From an uncultured Flavobacteriaceae bacterium (lineage in GTDB: Bacteria; Bacteroidota; Bacteroidia; Flavobacteriales; Flavobacteriaceae), in contig CALFUL010000003.1 in NCBI GenBank assembly GCA_937929935.1, positions 1 through 64,000 on the forward strand: 64,000 nt of DNA. Reading direction: 5' to 3'. Below are positions 8,445-17,840 of the stretch, piece after piece. Below the pieces are notes generated by a model, which saw only the letters and a list, made by a program, of their open reading frames with translations, was not told where the DNA came from and did no database searches. The stretch's first letter is position 1. Each line of letters opens with the position of its first letter. The position numbers were made by a program, and so were the translations under genes.

Positions 8445-8630
8445 CTCTTGTCATTTCGAGGTACGACGAATCTAACGGCTAGTAGTATAAACTAGTTATT
8501 TTTCTTCATGGATAAAAATCGAGGTAAGTATAAAGTATTTCGCATTAAAGCACCCGTATAGAGTGATTCAATTTTACTTGAGATTCCTCACTTTGTTCGG
8601 AAAGACAAAAAGAAAAAGAATGACCAAGAG
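8445..8630. repeat. Putative MITE-like intergenic element
   Basis: A non-coding block between the convergent typA and ppgK genes is bounded by imperfect inverted ends (CTCTTGTCATT at the left; AATGACCAAGAG at the right). Inside, 'gtcatttcgaggtacgac' and the inverted 'agattcctcactttgttcgg' resemble each other in reverse orientation. The right inner arm recurs at 31504-31529 with one mismatch in 26. It contains no ORF. Confidence 0.5.
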
Positions 8631-8637
8631 GAATCAA

Positions 8638-9372
8638 CTATCTTATTGATGCCGCTGCCGCGCCAATAATTCCGGCATGATTTCTAAGTATAGCTGGTTC
8701 AATAGGCGTCTTTATTTTGATGAACTCTTTAAATTCATCAAAATCTTTTGAAGCGCCACCTCCAATAATTATAAAATCAGGGCAGACAATAAGTTCAACA
8801 AGTTTTAAAAATTTATTAAAACGTTTTGCCCATTTTTTATAAGTGAGTCCTTCGCGTTCTTTTGCAGAATCAGCGGCCCAGAGTTCAATTTTCTTGTATT
8901 TTTTATAAGGTATTTGTCCTAATTCAAAATTAGGAATGAGTTTGCCATTCAAAAAAGCCCCACTTCCTAAACCGGTACCAATAGTAATCATCAATACGAG
9001 TCCGTCTTTACCCTTACCAACACCGTAATTCATGCTAGCGAAGCCAGCAGCATCAGCATCATTGACAACGGTAACATCTTGCCCAATAGCTTCACTAAAA
9101 AGTTCTTCTACATTGGTATTTAACCATTTTTTATGAAGGTTGCCTGGTGATTTACACACTCCGTTTTTAATAACTGTGGGGAAACCAACACCAATAGGAC
9201 CTTTATGCTCAAAATGTGCAACGATTTGCGCCACTACTTGGGCCATATCTTTTGGTTTTCTTCCTTCAGGTGTGGGAATTCGGTGGCGCTTGGTCAACAT
9301 TTCGCCTGTTTCAGAATCAACGAGAGCGCCTTTAATGCCTGACCCACCAATATCAATACCAAGAAGTTTCAT
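8638..9372 (-). CDS. ppgK: ROK-family kinase, polyphosphate glucokinase-like
   Basis: A 244-residue sugar kinase of the ROK/ASKHA fold. The phosphate-1 loop 'LGIDIGGSGIKG' is at residues 4-15, the catalytic 'NDADAAG' is mid-chain, and the phosphate-2 loop 'TIGTGLGSGAF' follows. 'ELGQIPY' replaces the usual E-x-GH region, and the canonical ROK zinc cluster is absent. This pattern and the short length match polyphosphate-glucose phosphotransferases, which phosphorylate glucose from polyphosphate and/or ATP. The phosphoryl donor cannot be read from sequence. It lies 22 bases downstream of the ftsE start region's opposite end and on the same strand as ftsE, though a functional link is not obvious. 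Confidence 0.8.
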   Translation of the reverse strand: MKLLGIDIGGSGIKGALVDSETGEMLTKRHRIPTPEGRKPKDMAQVVAQIVAHFEHKGPIGVGFPTVIKNGVCKSPGNLHKKWLNTNVEELFSEAIGQDVTVVNDADAAGFASMNYGVGKGKDGLVLMITIGTGLGSGAFLNGKLIPNFELGQIPYKKYKKIELWAADSAKEREGLTYKKWAKRFNKFLKLVELIVCPDFIIIGGGASKDFDEFKEFIKIKTPIEPAILRNHAGIIGAAAASIR

Positions 9373-9394
9373 GTACTTAATTTTATTTTTTAAC

Positions 9395-10078
9395 TTAAAC
9401 CGCTCTTTGAACTACTTCGAAGACTTTATTGCCATCACATTTTAACGTTTTTGATGGGTACTTTAGTATGAGCGCGTAATCATGGGTTGCCATTAAAATA
9501 GTTCGCCCTGATTTATTAATGTCTTGAAGTACTTTCATGACTTCAACACTTGTTTGAGGATCCAGATTTCCTGTAGGTTCGTCAGCTAAAATTAATTCAG
9601 GATCATTTAACAAGGCACGCGCAATGGCAATACGCTGTTGCTCGCCACCTGATAATTCATGCGGAAATTTAAAACCTTTAGTTTTCATTCCTACCTTTTC
9701 TAAAACCTCATTAATTTGAGTTTTCATTTTATCATAATCGCGCCAACCTGTAGCTTTGAGCACAAATTGAAGGTTCTTTTCAATGGTGCGATCAGGTAAT
9801 AATTGAAAATCTTGAAATATAATGCCCAGTTTACGTCTGAGATAAGGAATGTCTTTTTCGCGCAGTTTTTTCAGGTCAAAACCAACAATAGTACCAACCC
9901 CTTTTTTAAGGGGTAAATCGCCATATAGCGTTTTCATGAAGCTACTTTTGCCGCTGCCAGTTTTACCTATTAAATAAACAAATTCGCCTTCATTGACTTC
10001 TAGGGTAACATCATTTAAAATGAGGCTTTCTCTTTGAAAAATGGAAGCATCAGTAAGTTCTAGAATTTTTTCAGCCAT
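9395..10078 (-). CDS. ftsE: Cell-division ABC ATPase FtsE-like
   Basis: A 227-residue ABC ATP-binding subunit. Walker A 'GKTGSGKSS' is at about residues 37-45, followed by the Q-loop ('IFQDFQLL'), signature '[15 protein letters not shown]', Walker B '[12 protein letters not shown]' and the H-loop ('MATHDYALI'). FtsE with FtsX controls cell-wall hydrolases at the divisome. In Bacteroidota ftsE is often separate from ftsX, as here. The ORF track begins at 10255, but the first 59 codons are not ABC-like and the Met of 'MAEKILEL' at 10078 is the natural start. The gene is divergent from the TPR gene at 10317. Confidence 0.88.
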   Translation of the reverse strand: MAEKILELTDASIFQRESLILNDVTLEVNEGEFVYLIGKTGSGKSSFMKTLYGDLPLKKGVGTIVGFDLKKLREKDIPYLRRKLGIIFQDFQLLPDRTIEKNLQFVLKATGWRDYDKMKTQINEVLEKVGMKTKGFKFPHELSGGEQQRIAIARALLNDPELILADEPTGNLDPQTSVEVMKVLQDINKSGRTILMATHDYALILKYPSKTLKCDGNKVFEVVQRAV

Positions 10079-10316
10079 AGCGTACTTGTTGTTATAAAAG
10101 TAATAAGTAAATAAGCTCGGGGCAAGCATACGATACATTAAAAGAAAAATCAATTTTAAATTCAATGAAGGTGTCAGCGTATTTGAATCTAGATGATCGT
10201 ATAAATGGTTTGTCAAGAATTCTTGAATTGAGTTCTTTTTTACTTTGTAAAACAAATACCTTTATACTTAGGTATAATATTTGACGTTATAGCTTCTAGT
10301 AAATAGTCTGAACACT

Positions 10317-13300
10317 ATGGTTAAAAAAATGAACACATTGATTCCTGTACTTCTAGGGATGCTATTTTTTGGCTTTTCTCAAGAGACCAAAATTTATACA
10401 CACGATCAAAAAGAATATCAAGATGCCTTGGCACTCTACAACAATGAGCAGTATCAAGCTGCACAAACCATTTTTGCACGTGTTAAAAACACTACTGATA
10501 ATTTAGAAATCAAAGCAAATAGTGCCTATTATGAGGCCAATGCTGCGGTGCGTCTCAATCAATTAGGTGCCGACTATTTAATGGAAGATTTTGTTGCCAA
10601 ATATCCGACCTCAACAAAAAAGAATTCGGCTTTTGCTGACGTAGCAGAATATTATTTCGAAACCGGAAAGTATCCATATGCCTTGAAATGGTATAAGAAG
10701 GTAAATCAAACAGCACTCTCTCGAAAAGAGATGGATAAGTTTAATTTCAACTATGGCTATTCGCTGTACGCATCCAAAAAAACAAAACAAGCTGAAAATT
10801 ATTTAAAAAAAGTAACTGATTCGCCCATTTACGGGTCGCAGGCTAAGTACTATCTTGGGTATATTTCATATCAAGAAGATGATTATGAAGAAGCAAATGA
10901 ACGTTTTGATGAAATTACGGATCCAGAGATTTTAGAGGAGAAAATGAACTATTACCAAGCTGATTTGAATTTTAAGCTGGGTAATTTTGAAAAAGCAATT
11001 GCGCTGGCCAAAAAGCAAATGCCAATAAGTAACCGAAGCGAAAAATCAGAATTGAGTAAAATTATTGGCGAAAGTTATTTTCAATTAAAACAATATGATA
11101 ATGCCATTGCTTACCTAGAAGATTATCAGGGTAAAAGAGGAAAATGGAGCAATACAGATCATTATATCTTAGGGTATTGCCACTATAAAAAGAATGATTA
11201 CGAGAATGCGATTCAAGAGTTTAATAAAATAATAGGAGGCACCAATAGTGTTTCACAAAACGCGTATTACCATTTGGCTGAATGTTATTTAAAACAGAAT
11301 AAAAAACCAGAAGCCTTGAATGCATTTAGAAATGCTTCTCAAATGATTTTTTCTGCAGATATAGAAAAAGATGCTTTTCTAAATTATGCCCGTCTAAGCT
11401 ATGAGATTGGTAATGCCTATGAGCCGGTGCCTGAGGTCATCGCATCTTTTCTTGAAAAATATCCGAATGATTCTCATGCAAATGAGATGAAAGAACTGCT
11501 GGTAGATTCTTATATAACGTCTAAAAACTTTGAAGGCGCGATGACATTACTCGAAAAGAATAGAGGTTATGCCAGTAATACCGTTTATCAAAAAGTAGCC
11601 TATTACCGTGGATTAGAATTATTTTTAGAAACCGATTATGCTGCAGCCGCTGAGAATTTTGGCAAGTCGTTGGCTAATGCAGAAGATGCACTTTTTGAAG
11701 CTAGAGCAAACTATTGGAAGGGAGAATCACTTTTTGAATTGAACCAATTTGATGAAGCCTTGTCAAATTATTCAAGTTTTAAAAATAGTCCGCTAGCGAG
11801 TTCAATGAGCGAGTATAAGGATATTGATTATAATTTAGGGTACACCTATTTCAAAAAACGTGATTACGCTAATGCCATTACCGCGTATACCAACTTTACC
11901 AATGCTTCAAATGCTGCTATAGAAAAGAAAAATGATGCCTATTTACGCATGGCTGATAGTTATTTTGTAACCAATAAATTTTGGCCAGCCTTAGAAACGT
12001 ATAACAAAGCAAGTAATAGTAGAGAAAAAGATTATGCCGCTTTTCAAAAGGCATTATGCTATGGTTTTGTAGATCGCCGAGAAAGTAAGATTGAAGTATT
12101 GAGCGGTTTTGTAAACACTTATCCGCAGTCCTCGTTAAAAGATGATGCCTTGTTTGAACTAGGAAACACGTATATAGGTAGCGGTCAAGAGCAAAGCGGT
12201 TTGCAAGCCTATGATAGACTAATTCAGGGGTATAGAGCTAGTTCTCTCGTGCCACAAGCCATGATTAGGCAAGGTTTGGTGCATTATAATGCGAGTAGAA
12301 ATGAACGTGCTTTAGAAAAGTTCAAAACTGTAGTTCGCGATTATCCTAAAACACAAGAAGCTATTCAAGCAGTAGCAACAGCAAAATTGATTTATGTTGA
12401 TTTAGGTCGGGTAGATGAATATGCAGCTTGGGTTGAAAATCTCGATTTTGTTGAGGTAACTGATAGTGAATTAGACAATGCCACTTTTGAATCTGCAGAA
12501 AAACAAAACCTTGAAGGAAAAACTGATGCTGCTATACGGGGTTATGAAAACTATATCAAGCGTTTTTCAAATGGCTTGCATATTGTTAAAGCGAATTTCA
12601 AATTAGCACAACTTTATTTTGGCAAGGGAGAAAAAAACAACGCCTTATCAAACTATCAATATGTGGCTGATCGTGGTGCATCTGAATATGCAGAGCAGTC
12701 TTTGACAAGGGTTTGTGAAATTTATATAGCTAATAAAGACTACACTTCAGTATTGCCATACCTTGAGCGATTAGAACAACAGGCTGATATTCAGCAAAAC
12801 AAAACCTTTGCGCAGTCAAATTTAATGAAAGGCTATTACGAGCAAAAGAACTATGAACGCACCATTACATATGCTGAAAAAGTTCTGGCAACCCCATCAA
12901 TAGATAATCGAATTAAAGCTGATGCTAAAATCATGATTGCCCGATCTGCAATAGCTACTGGTGATGAAGCAAAAGCTGAAATAGCGTATGCTGAGGTTTT
13001 AAAAATTGCTACTGGAATTACGGCCGCTGAGGCACTGTATTATGATGCCTATTTTAAAAATAAGGCGTCTGATTTTAAGAATTCAAATACCTCAGTACAA
13101 AAATTAGCAAAAGACTATTCTAGTTATAAAGAGTGGGGTGGTAAGGGCCTTATTATTTTGGCTAAAAATCACTACGCTTTAGGCGATTCATATCAGGCAA
13201 CCTATATACTTGAAAGTGTAAAGACCAACTTTGAAGATTACCCTCAAATTGTTTCAAACGCACAAAAAGAATTGAGTATTATTAAGGCGCAAGAATCGAA

Positions 13301-13328
13301 AATCAATTCTTCTGTGAACCCAAATTAA
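10317..13328 (+). CDS. Large periplasmic TPR-repeat protein
   Basis: A 1003-residue exported protein: signal peptide at about residues 5-21 (LIPVLLGMLFFGFSQ), then tetratricopeptide/Sel1-like helical repeats over nearly the whole length. Repeat units such as 'YYLGYISYQEDDYEEANERF', 'YILGYCHYKKNDYENAIQEF' and 'DYNLGYTYFKKRDYANAITAY' are plain. The chain resembles YbgF/BamD-type scaffolds, but I recognise no enzymatic domain. The stop is 7 bases before the next gene, an outer-membrane barrel protein, so the two are almost certainly one operon. A periplasmic assembly or anchoring partner for that barrel is a reasonable inference. Confidence 0.85.
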   Translation: MVKKMNTLIPVLLGMLFFGFSQETKIYTHDQKEYQDALALYNNEQYQAAQTIFARVKNTTDNLEIKANSAYYEANAAVRLNQLGADYLMEDFVAKYPTSTKKNSAFADVAEYYFETGKYPYALKWYKKVNQTALSRKEMDKFNFNYGYSLYASKKTKQAENYLKKVTDSPIYGSQAKYYLGYISYQEDDYEEANERFDEITDPEILEEKMNYYQADLNFKLGNFEKAIALAKKQMPISNRSEKSELSKIIGESYFQLKQYDNAIAYLEDYQGKRGKWSNTDHYILGYCHYKKNDYENAIQEFNKIIGGTNSVSQNAYYHLAECYLKQNKKPEALNAFRNASQMIFSADIEKDAFLNYARLSYEIGNAYEPVPEVIASFLEKYPNDSHANEMKELLVDSYITSKNFEGAMTLLEKNRGYASNTVYQKVAYYRGLELFLETDYAAAAENFGKSLANAEDALFEARANYWKGESLFELNQFDEALSNYSSFKNSPLASSMSEYKDIDYNLGYTYFKKRDYANAITAYTNFTNASNAAIEKKNDAYLRMADSYFVTNKFWPALETYNKASNSREKDYAAFQKALCYGFVDRRESKIEVLSGFVNTYPQSSLKDDALFELGNTYIGSGQEQSGLQAYDRLIQGYRASSLVPQAMIRQGLVHYNASRNERALEKFKTVVRDYPKTQEAIQAVATAKLIYVDLGRVDEYAAWVENLDFVEVTDSELDNATFESAEKQNLEGKTDAAIRGYENYIKRFSNGLHIVKANFKLAQLYFGKGEKNNALSNYQYVADRGASEYAEQSLTRVCEIYIANKDYTSVLPYLERLEQQADIQQNKTFAQSNLMKGYYEQKNYERTITYAEKVLATPSIDNRIKADAKIMIARSAIATGDEAKAEIAYAEVLKIATGITAAEALYYDAYFKNKASDFKNSNTSVQKLAKDYSSYKEWGGKGLIILAKNHYALGDSYQATYILESVKTNFEDYPQIVSNAQKELSIIKAQESKINSSVNPN

Positions 13329-13335
13329 AATTAAA

Positions 13336-15111
13336 ATGTTGAGAACACATAAAATAAATAAACGGTTGCTTTTGAGCTTGGTATTTGTAATAAGCTTTTT
13401 AAATTACGCCGTTGCCCAAGATACTGATGAAGATATAGGCACAGAGACTGTAACCGTAACAAAAGCCTATACGCCAACTATAGCTGATGCGTTCAAAATT
13501 AAATCTGTTCCTGATTTAAATGATTCTATAGCGCTGCAAAAGAAATCAATAGAATACAGTATTTTTTCAGTACCCGTAGCCTCAACCTTTACGCCAGCGA
13601 AAGGGCAGGCATCAAAGGTTAAAAAAAGACCGCCGCCAAATTTATATAATTCATATGCTTCAGCCGGCGGAGGTAACCCAGCTAATTTGATGGCTAAATT
13701 TTATACAAGCCGTACTATTAGTAGAGAGTCAAGTTATACGCTAGGCTTAAGTCATAATTCATCACATTTAGATGTTGAGGGTGTTCAACTTGACAGTAAA
13801 TTTTCTAATTCAAAATTAGACGCGTCATACAAGAAAAGAGACCGTGATCTTGACTGGGGGGCTGATGCTGCTTTTCAACACCAATTGAGTAATTGGTACG
13901 GTTTGCCGTTAGGTGTTTTTGATGAAGCTTTAATAACGGGCATTGATTCGCAACAAACCTATTTTATGGCTGAGGCAGGTGCGCATATTAATATAGAGGA
14001 TGCCTATTTTGAGAAAGCAGCTGTGAAATATCGTCGTTTCTGGGATGCAACTGGATCTGCAGAAAATAGAGTAATTTTTGAACCGAGCTTTCAGTTTCCG
14101 CTTGTTGATGAAAATTTAGGAATCAATTTCAAAGTTGACTATGTCAACGGATCTTTTGAAAATGCAGACGTTAACAATACTCAAAATAATGCAGGTATTG
14201 AATATAGTCATTTGCAAGCAGGGGTAAACCCTAGTTTGACCATGTTGCGTGATGATTTATCAGTAGAATTAGGACTCAAATTTGTGTACGGTCTTGATAC
14301 TGATGCCAATAATAGTACTAACAATTTTTACATATACCCGGCCATTACAGCATCCTACAGGCTACTCAATAATTTTGCCATTGCCTATGCAGGTATTGAA
14401 GGCGACTTGGTACAAAATACCTACTATAATTTAGTAGAAAAAAACCCTTTTGTATCTCCTACATTAAACATTCAACCTACTGATAAACAATATGATTCTT
14501 ATATAGGTTTACGAGGTCAAATTTTTGCTAATTTGAGTTATAATATTAAGGGGTCATATACGGCTGAAAACCGTAAACCATTATTTAATTTGAATCCGCA
14601 GAATGTATCAAGAACTGATGAAAAGGGCTATAATTTTGGCAACTCATTTGAAGTGTTTTATGATGATATAAAAACCTTGGGCGTTTTTGGTGAATTGAAT
14701 ATTGATGTGAATCGTAATTTTACCCTAAGCCTTAATGGAGAGTATTATAATTACAATACTGAAACTGGTAACTCTGCCTGGAATTTACCTGAGCTCAAAG
14801 GTTCATTATTTCTAGATTATCAAATAGGAGAGCAATGGTATTTGGGTGCTAATTTATTCTATATTGGTGAACGACAAGATTTTTCTCAAATCGCACAATT
14901 GGGGGTGCAGCAAGCTGATTTTTTAAATACCATTATTACTCTTGATAGTTATTTTGATGCTAATGCACATTTAGGATATCGAGTTAATGATCAATTGTCA
15001 TTTTTTATAAAAGCAGCAAACATAGCTAATAATAATTATCAACGTTGGGCGAACACTCCGGTTCAGGGGTTTCAGCTTTTAGGGGGAGCTACTTATAAAT
15101 TTGATTTTTAA
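13336..15111 (+). CDS. TonB-dependent-receptor-like outer-membrane barrel without plug
   Basis: A 591-residue protein with a signal peptide (ends VAQ at about residue 28). A short N-terminal region carries 'TETVTVTKAYTPTIADAFKIKSVP', and a long beta-barrel ends in 'FQLLGGATYKFDF', with the terminal Phe typical of Bam substrates. The 'TVTVTKAY.PTI.DA.KI' start is shared with a Bacteroidota group annotated as TonB-dependent receptors, but no complete plug domain fits in the roughly 80 residues before the barrel. It is co-transcribed with the upstream 1003-residue TPR protein (7-base gap). Role unknown; the constant pairing suggests a barrel-scaffold complex. Confidence 0.75.
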   Translation: MLRTHKINKRLLLSLVFVISFLNYAVAQDTDEDIGTETVTVTKAYTPTIADAFKIKSVPDLNDSIALQKKSIEYSIFSVPVASTFTPAKGQASKVKKRPPPNLYNSYASAGGGNPANLMAKFYTSRTISRESSYTLGLSHNSSHLDVEGVQLDSKFSNSKLDASYKKRDRDLDWGADAAFQHQLSNWYGLPLGVFDEALITGIDSQQTYFMAEAGAHINIEDAYFEKAAVKYRRFWDATGSAENRVIFEPSFQFPLVDENLGINFKVDYVNGSFENADVNNTQNNAGIEYSHLQAGVNPSLTMLRDDLSVELGLKFVYGLDTDANNSTNNFYIYPAITASYRLLNNFAIAYAGIEGDLVQNTYYNLVEKNPFVSPTLNIQPTDKQYDSYIGLRGQIFANLSYNIKGSYTAENRKPLFNLNPQNVSRTDEKGYNFGNSFEVFYDDIKTLGVFGELNIDVNRNFTLSLNGEYYNYNTETGNSAWNLPELKGSLFLDYQIGEQWYLGANLFYIGERQDFSQIAQLGVQQADFLNTIITLDSYFDANAHLGYRVNDQLSFFIKAANIANNNYQRWANTPVQGFQLLGGATYKFDF

Positions 15112-15429
15112 GTTCGATCATGAACCTTATATTTTAGTGCACCACAAATTAGGTTGTATTGAAAGGCTAAATAATGAAAAAGAATGAACATCTCGTCAAA
15201 CCTTAGTAGCACCCTAGCAAAAGGGTAACTTCATTTACTCATCATGAAAATACAGTTCGCATAAAAGACTACTAGAATAGCCTAAACTAAAAGTGAATGA
15301 AATTCGCCCTTAGTTACTATTAATCAAAACCTTCAGGCCTACCGTTCATCGAAAAATTCAAATTTTTTAAATAAATCGTCGTTTCTATTCAATATAAAGT
15401 AAGTTATTTCTTACAAATTTGAATATATA
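15112..15429. other. 318-base gap with no recognised gene
   Basis: The stretch between the barrel gene and the first OmpA-family gene holds no ORF of note on either strand. It contains no strong terminator hairpin and no tRNA-like fold that I can see. It probably carries the promoter of the OmpA-family gene at 15430, but no clean TAnnTTTG box stands out. Confidence 0.5.
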
Positions 15430-16533
15430 ATGAAAACTTCTTATTTATTTAAACTGCGTAGTATACTATTTTGTACCGCTATTTTTTGTGGTCAGCTTAT
15501 AGTAGCTCAAAACTTGGTTAAGAACCCAAGTTTTGAAGAATATAATGATTGTCCATCTGATTTTGGTAATCTTATGAAAGACGTACCTGGTTGGTATCAA
15601 CCCTCTTTTGGTACCAGTGATTATTTTAATGTATGCAGTAAAAAAATGGGTACTGTTGATAATTTTATTGGCAGTCAACCACCTTTTGAGGGCGAAGGCT
15701 ATGCAGGTTTATACATGTACGCTCAAAAAGATTATCGCGAATATCTTACTGTAGAATTAGATGAAAAATTAGTCAAAGGACAAAAATATGTTTTCTCATT
15801 TCAGATAAGTCTTGCTGATAAATCATCATATAGTGTTAATGAGTTCGGCATTATGTTTTCTAGAAATACCATGAATTTTAAGACGAATCGAAATATTCCG
15901 GCAGAATTAATGCGCCGTAGCGGATTCAGAAATTATGTCGTTGCCAGAGATCATCGGTTTTTTTCTGATTCAAATGAGTGGACCAAAGTAACGGGAATTT
16001 ATGTAGCTGACGGAAGCGAAAAATTTATGAGTATCGGAAACTTTAAAGACAATAATGACACTAAAATTGAACTACTCAATAATCAATTTAGAAAGTCAGC
16101 TTACTATTACGTTGATACTGTAAGTTTAACTGAATTAGGGGGCAATTACATTGCAAATAAAATGTATAAGTTTGAAGATTTAAAGTTTGAAACAGATGGT
16201 TATACTGTTGATAAAGAAAAAAATGAACAACTAGCTGTTTTGATTAATTATTTAAAAGCACATCGTGGTTATGTAGTAACCATTTACGGTCATACTGATG
16301 ATATTGGTTCTAAAGAATATAACAAATCACTTTCTGACAAACGCGCAAAATCAGTAGCTCAATATTTGGCAGATAACGGCTTGGCTAGCCACCGAATTAG
16401 TTATTTGGGGTTCGGGTATGCGAATCCGTTAGAAAAGAATAAAACCACTGAAGCGCGTAAACAAAATAGAAGAGTTGAATTTAAAGTGTCAAGAAAAAAA
16501 GATGGCTACGCATCGAGTCTTTTTGAAGATTAG
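15430..16533 (+). CDS. OmpA-family protein with N-terminal jelly-roll-like domain (copy 1)
   Basis: A 367-residue exported protein. The signal peptide ends 'LIVAQ' (about residue 26). A domain of roughly 200 residues follows, beginning 'NLVKNPSFEEY.DCP', a carbohydrate-binding-module-like start seen in many Bacteroidota secreted proteins. The C-terminal OmpA domain (about 235-355) shows the peptidoglycan-binding pattern 'GHTDDIGSKEYNKSLSDKRAKSV' and 'RKQNRRVEF'. It should tether the outer surface or outer membrane to peptidoglycan. Downstream, 135 bases away, lies a second gene of the same length and architecture, so the pair is a tandem duplication. Confidence 0.88.
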   Translation: MKTSYLFKLRSILFCTAIFCGQLIVAQNLVKNPSFEEYNDCPSDFGNLMKDVPGWYQPSFGTSDYFNVCSKKMGTVDNFIGSQPPFEGEGYAGLYMYAQKDYREYLTVELDEKLVKGQKYVFSFQISLADKSSYSVNEFGIMFSRNTMNFKTNRNIPAELMRRSGFRNYVVARDHRFFSDSNEWTKVTGIYVADGSEKFMSIGNFKDNNDTKIELLNNQFRKSAYYYVDTVSLTELGGNYIANKMYKFEDLKFETDGYTVDKEKNEQLAVLINYLKAHRGYVVTIYGHTDDIGSKEYNKSLSDKRAKSVAQYLADNGLASHRISYLGFGYANPLEKNKTTEARKQNRRVEFKVSRKKDGYASSLFED

Positions 16534-16668
16534 GTTTCATTTTGTGCTAAATCGATTCAAAAAATTTATCATTCTAACCCAACATTTCCACATTTTATCG
16601 ATGACCAACTAAAGAATGCCACGGGTTCGGCATAATTTTCTATTTTAGAGGCTGTTAATCTGCCCGCT

Positions 16669-17772
16669 ATGCGAAATCGCATGAAACTGTTTAAAATAGT
16701 GCATCTTCTATGTGTGCTAAGTGTTACATTAGCCAGCGCTCAAAACTTGATTAAAAATCCGAGTTTTGAAGATTTCGTTTCGTGCCCTATGAAACTGGGG
16801 TCATTCAATACTGATGTGCAGCATTGGTCAACCCCCACTGAAGGATCAAGTGACTATTTCAATGGGTGTAGTAAGGTAATGGGCACACCAAAGAATTTTA
16901 ATGGCTCGCAACCCTCTGATTTTGGGGTTGGTTATGCAGGGTTATACTTATATGCCCCTAATGATTATCGAGAATATCTTCAAGCTGAATTATCACAACC
17001 CTTAGTAAAAGGAAAAAAATACCGTGTGTCTTTCTATGTTAGTTTGGCAGAAAGATCTGATTTTGCCATAAAAGAGTTCGGCGTTCTTTTCTCTAAGGAT
17101 AAAATGCAGTTTGAAGGCAAAAATGAGCTTTCGGCTAAAAAGCGTTACTCGAAAAAAGGAAATTCTTTCAATTACATGGAAATAGGGTACAGCAATTTTT
17201 ATGATGATACCAATGATTGGGTTTTAGTTTACACCCAGTTTGAAGCACGAGGAAATGAGCGTTTTATGACCATCGGAAACTTTAAAAATAATCCGCGAAC
17301 GCGATTATTTAAAACAAAAAGAAACGCAAAACAAGGTGCTTATTATTATGTAGATATGGTGCTGGTTGAAAATGTTGAGAAAAAATCAGCAGTGGCTGTT
17401 TCAAAACAATCTTTCGAATTAGAAAAAACGCATGTTTTTAGTAATGTTCTTTTTGCATTCGACAAGTTTACCATTAAAAAAGAGGCACAATCTGAATTGA
17501 AAAGATTATATAATCATTTTTCAAAAAATAAATCATTGACCATTACAATTAAAGGTCATACTGATAGTGTTGGTTCAAAAACGTATAATCAACGACTATC
17601 AAGTAAACGAGCAGCTGCGGTAGCCAATTATCTTCAAAAATTGGGCGTACCAAAAGATCGTATTAAATGGCAAGGCCTTGGTGGCGAGAAACCCATAGCG
17701 ACCAATGATACTGAAAACGGGCGCCAAAAAAATAGGCGCGTAGAGTTTATTATTTCAAAGGCATCTTTGTGA
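16669..17772 (+). CDS. OmpA-family protein with N-terminal jelly-roll-like domain (copy 2)
   Basis: A paralogue of the gene at 15430, also exactly 367 residues. It has a signal peptide (ending LASAQ), an N-terminal 'NLIKNPSFEDFVSCP' domain, and a C-terminal OmpA domain with 'GHTDSVGSKTYNQRLSSKRAAAV' and 'RQKNRRVEF'. The two copies have diverged substantially, which indicates an old duplication with possible specialisation. ATG at 16669 is used; an in-frame ATG four codons later (16681) is an equally plausible start. Likely a periplasm-facing peptidoglycan-binding outer-membrane protein. Confidence 0.88.
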   Translation: MRNRMKLFKIVHLLCVLSVTLASAQNLIKNPSFEDFVSCPMKLGSFNTDVQHWSTPTEGSSDYFNGCSKVMGTPKNFNGSQPSDFGVGYAGLYLYAPNDYREYLQAELSQPLVKGKKYRVSFYVSLAERSDFAIKEFGVLFSKDKMQFEGKNELSAKKRYSKKGNSFNYMEIGYSNFYDDTNDWVLVYTQFEARGNERFMTIGNFKNNPRTRLFKTKRNAKQGAYYYVDMVLVENVEKKSAVAVSKQSFELEKTHVFSNVLFAFDKFTIKKEAQSELKRLYNHFSKNKSLTITIKGHTDSVGSKTYNQRLSSKRAAAVANYLQKLGVPKDRIKWQGLGGEKPIATNDTENGRQKNRRVEFIISKASL

Positions 17773-17840
17773 TTTACCTATGTAATTATTGAGGTAATAC
17801 CCATTAATTATAATTGTACTTTTACAAAAAACCTTACATC

